The position numbers were made by a program, and so were the translations under genes. The notes beneath the pieces were generated by a model. That model made no database searches. It had not been told where the DNA came from and saw only the letters and a program-made list of their open reading frames with translations. A stretch of 25,203 bases of DNA from assembly GCA_964409645.1 (NCBI GenBank), contig CAYPEK010000059.1, positions 1-25,203 of the forward strand. Reading direction: 5' to 3'. The stretch is from CAYPEK01 sp964409645 (GTDB lineage: Bacteria; UBP15; UBA6099). Positions 24,183 through 25,203 of this stretch are shown one piece after another. The stretch's first letter is position 1, and each line of letters opens with the position of its first letter.

Positions 24183-25203
24183 TGAACGATAAAGAACGCC
24201 ACGTATCAATAAGGCAGGTTAATATTCTCGTTGCGATTGTTGCCGTACTGTTCGCGTTGAACCACGCGATGAATTTCATCACGGCTGTGACCGACCAGCA
24301 AAGGGACGCAATCATCAACGTGGTGATGGCGATAGGGTCAATTGCGGCCGTGGGGCTGACAATGGCCAATTTCGAATTGTCCATTATCCTGTTTATTTTC
24401 GTCTCCCCTTTGGTGATATACAACATACCTGAACTCGATTTCTATTTCACATACGGCGACGCATATTTGATAATCCTCGTTTTTGTGTCTTTGAGCCGCA
24501 TGGCGCTCGGCCGCGAAAACAGGCCGATGAAAACGATTCTGGACAGACTGATCTTTTTCTTCATCCTGCTTACGGTTCTATCGGCGATAAACAGTGTCGA
24601 TGGGAACAAGGCGGTAAAGGAAATCGTCCAGACGTTCGAGTATTTCGTTTTCTGTTATTTCCTTTTCACAATCGTTGTCAAAAGGAAGAAAATGCTCGAC
24701 ACGATTTTGTACTCGATTGTGATGTGCGGCGCGATGATCGCCGCCTACGGCATCATGCAGTATTTCGGGCTTAAAGGCGACGAGCAGCGAATTCACGGCA
24801 CATTCGGCCACTTCAATGCCATGGGGACGTTCATGGCCATGATGGTTGTGTTTGCTTTCAATATGGCGCTGAACGAACAGAACCGTTGGCGTAAGCTGAC
24901 GACTTACGGGGCATTGGCGCTCGACACTGTGGCGCTTCTCATGACATTCTCGCGCGGCGCGTGGATCGGGGTTGTCGTCGGCTTGGTCCTCTCCGCGCAG
25001 GTCCGCGGCATGGTCCAGTTCATCCGCATATTCACGGTGGTAATGGTGGCTCTTATTTTCATAGCGCTGGTCGCGCCGCCTCGCTATCTCGGCCGCATGG
25101 CTTCGGTCCCGCGGGTCGAGGACTCGGCGTCGAAAAGCCGTATTCGTCAGTGGCAGATCGCCATGGAAACGATGTCGGATTATCCGCTTCTCGGTGTCGG
25201 CCT
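24182..25203 (+). CDS. O-antigen ligase/polymerase-type (Wzy/WaaL-like) membrane protein, 3' end outside window
   Basis: An open frame of 340 codons from the ATG at 24182 to the window end, without a stop. The start overlaps the parB stop by one base (TGATG), a sign of coupled translation. Many hydrophobic segments are visible from residue 10 on. RIHGTFGHFNAMGTFMAM (about 203-220) matches the GTF-xNxN-like motif of the O-antigen ligase family, and TFSRGAWIGVVVGL (about 255-268) is its SRGAW motif, just before the large periplasmic loop, which starts near the right edge. The family joins lipid-linked glycans to an acceptor or polymerises repeat units. With the neighbouring co-polymerase/kinase, polymerase or ligase action in exopolysaccharide assembly is likely. 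Confidence 0.85.
   Translation, partial: MNDKERHVSIRQVNILVAIVAVLFALNHAMNFITAVTDQQRDAIINVVMAIGSIAAVGLTMANFELSIILFIFVSPLVIYNIPELDFYFTYGDAYLIILVFVSLSRMALGRENRPMKTILDRLIFFFILLTVLSAINSVDGNKAVKEIVQTFEYFVFCYFLFTIVVKRKKMLDTILYSIVMCGAMIAAYGIMQYFGLKGDEQRIHGTFGHFNAMGTFMAMMVVFAFNMALNEQNRWRKLTTYGALALDTVALLMTFSRGAWIGVVVGLVLSAQVRGMVQFIRIFTVVMVALIFIALVAPPRYLGRMASVPRVEDSASKSRIRQWQIAMETMSDYPLLGVG

Overview
This window comes from a bacterial chromosome of moderate GC content (mid-50s percent by eye) with tightly packed genes. The RpoD-type sigma factor, good Shine-Dalgarno sites and frequent GTG/TTG starts are bacterial. A combined Wzz/tyrosine-kinase protein next to an O-antigen-ligase-type protein suggests a Gram-negative-type envelope. 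No ribosomal RNA or tRNA gene is present, so I cannot place the organism more precisely; an uncultured environmental heterotroph is a reasonable guess only. No CRISPR array, phage gene or intact transposase gene was seen.

Left part (1-7717). A secreted GH27/GH36-like glycoside hydrolase (minus strand) diverges from a membrane polyferredoxin of the NapH/CcoG type (plus strand). A minus-strand group follows: a TetR regulator, a DUF2505 protein overlapping it by 4 nt, and a DMT-family transporter. The TetR promoter carries two near-identical operators 32 bp apart, a clear autoregulation signature. Then come a non-coding stretch with a dispersed repeat, a PIG-L deacetylase, and a long perfect hairpin element with GGGGTCAGG ends.

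Middle part (7718-16108, all minus strand). An ABC ATPase whose catalytic motifs are almost all altered; a secreted protein with a duplicated DUF218 unit; a ZIP-type metal transporter with a cyclic-nucleotide-binding domain inserted in it; an HGSNAT/NagX-like membrane acetyltransferase; a TauE/SafE permease; an SppA-type peptidase; and a secreted protein with a coiled coil and a formylglycine-generating-enzyme fold lacking one catalytic cysteine. A second copy of the dispersed repeat lies at 14519-14624 in inverted orientation.

Right part (16318-25203). An RpoD-type sigma factor with unusual residues in its -10 recognition helix ends at a strong terminator. A HAD hydrolase (minus) and an acyltransferase-3 protein (plus) follow. 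An AT-rich promoter region then leads into a probable polysaccharide operon: PfkB-type kinase, Wzz/BY-kinase, ParB-like protein and an O-antigen-ligase/polymerase-type protein that runs off the window. A ParB gene directly between a ParA-like tyrosine kinase and a polysaccharide ligase is the most interesting arrangement here, because the kinase CpsD of Streptococcus pneumoniae has been reported to interact with ParB. Its meaning in this organism is inference.
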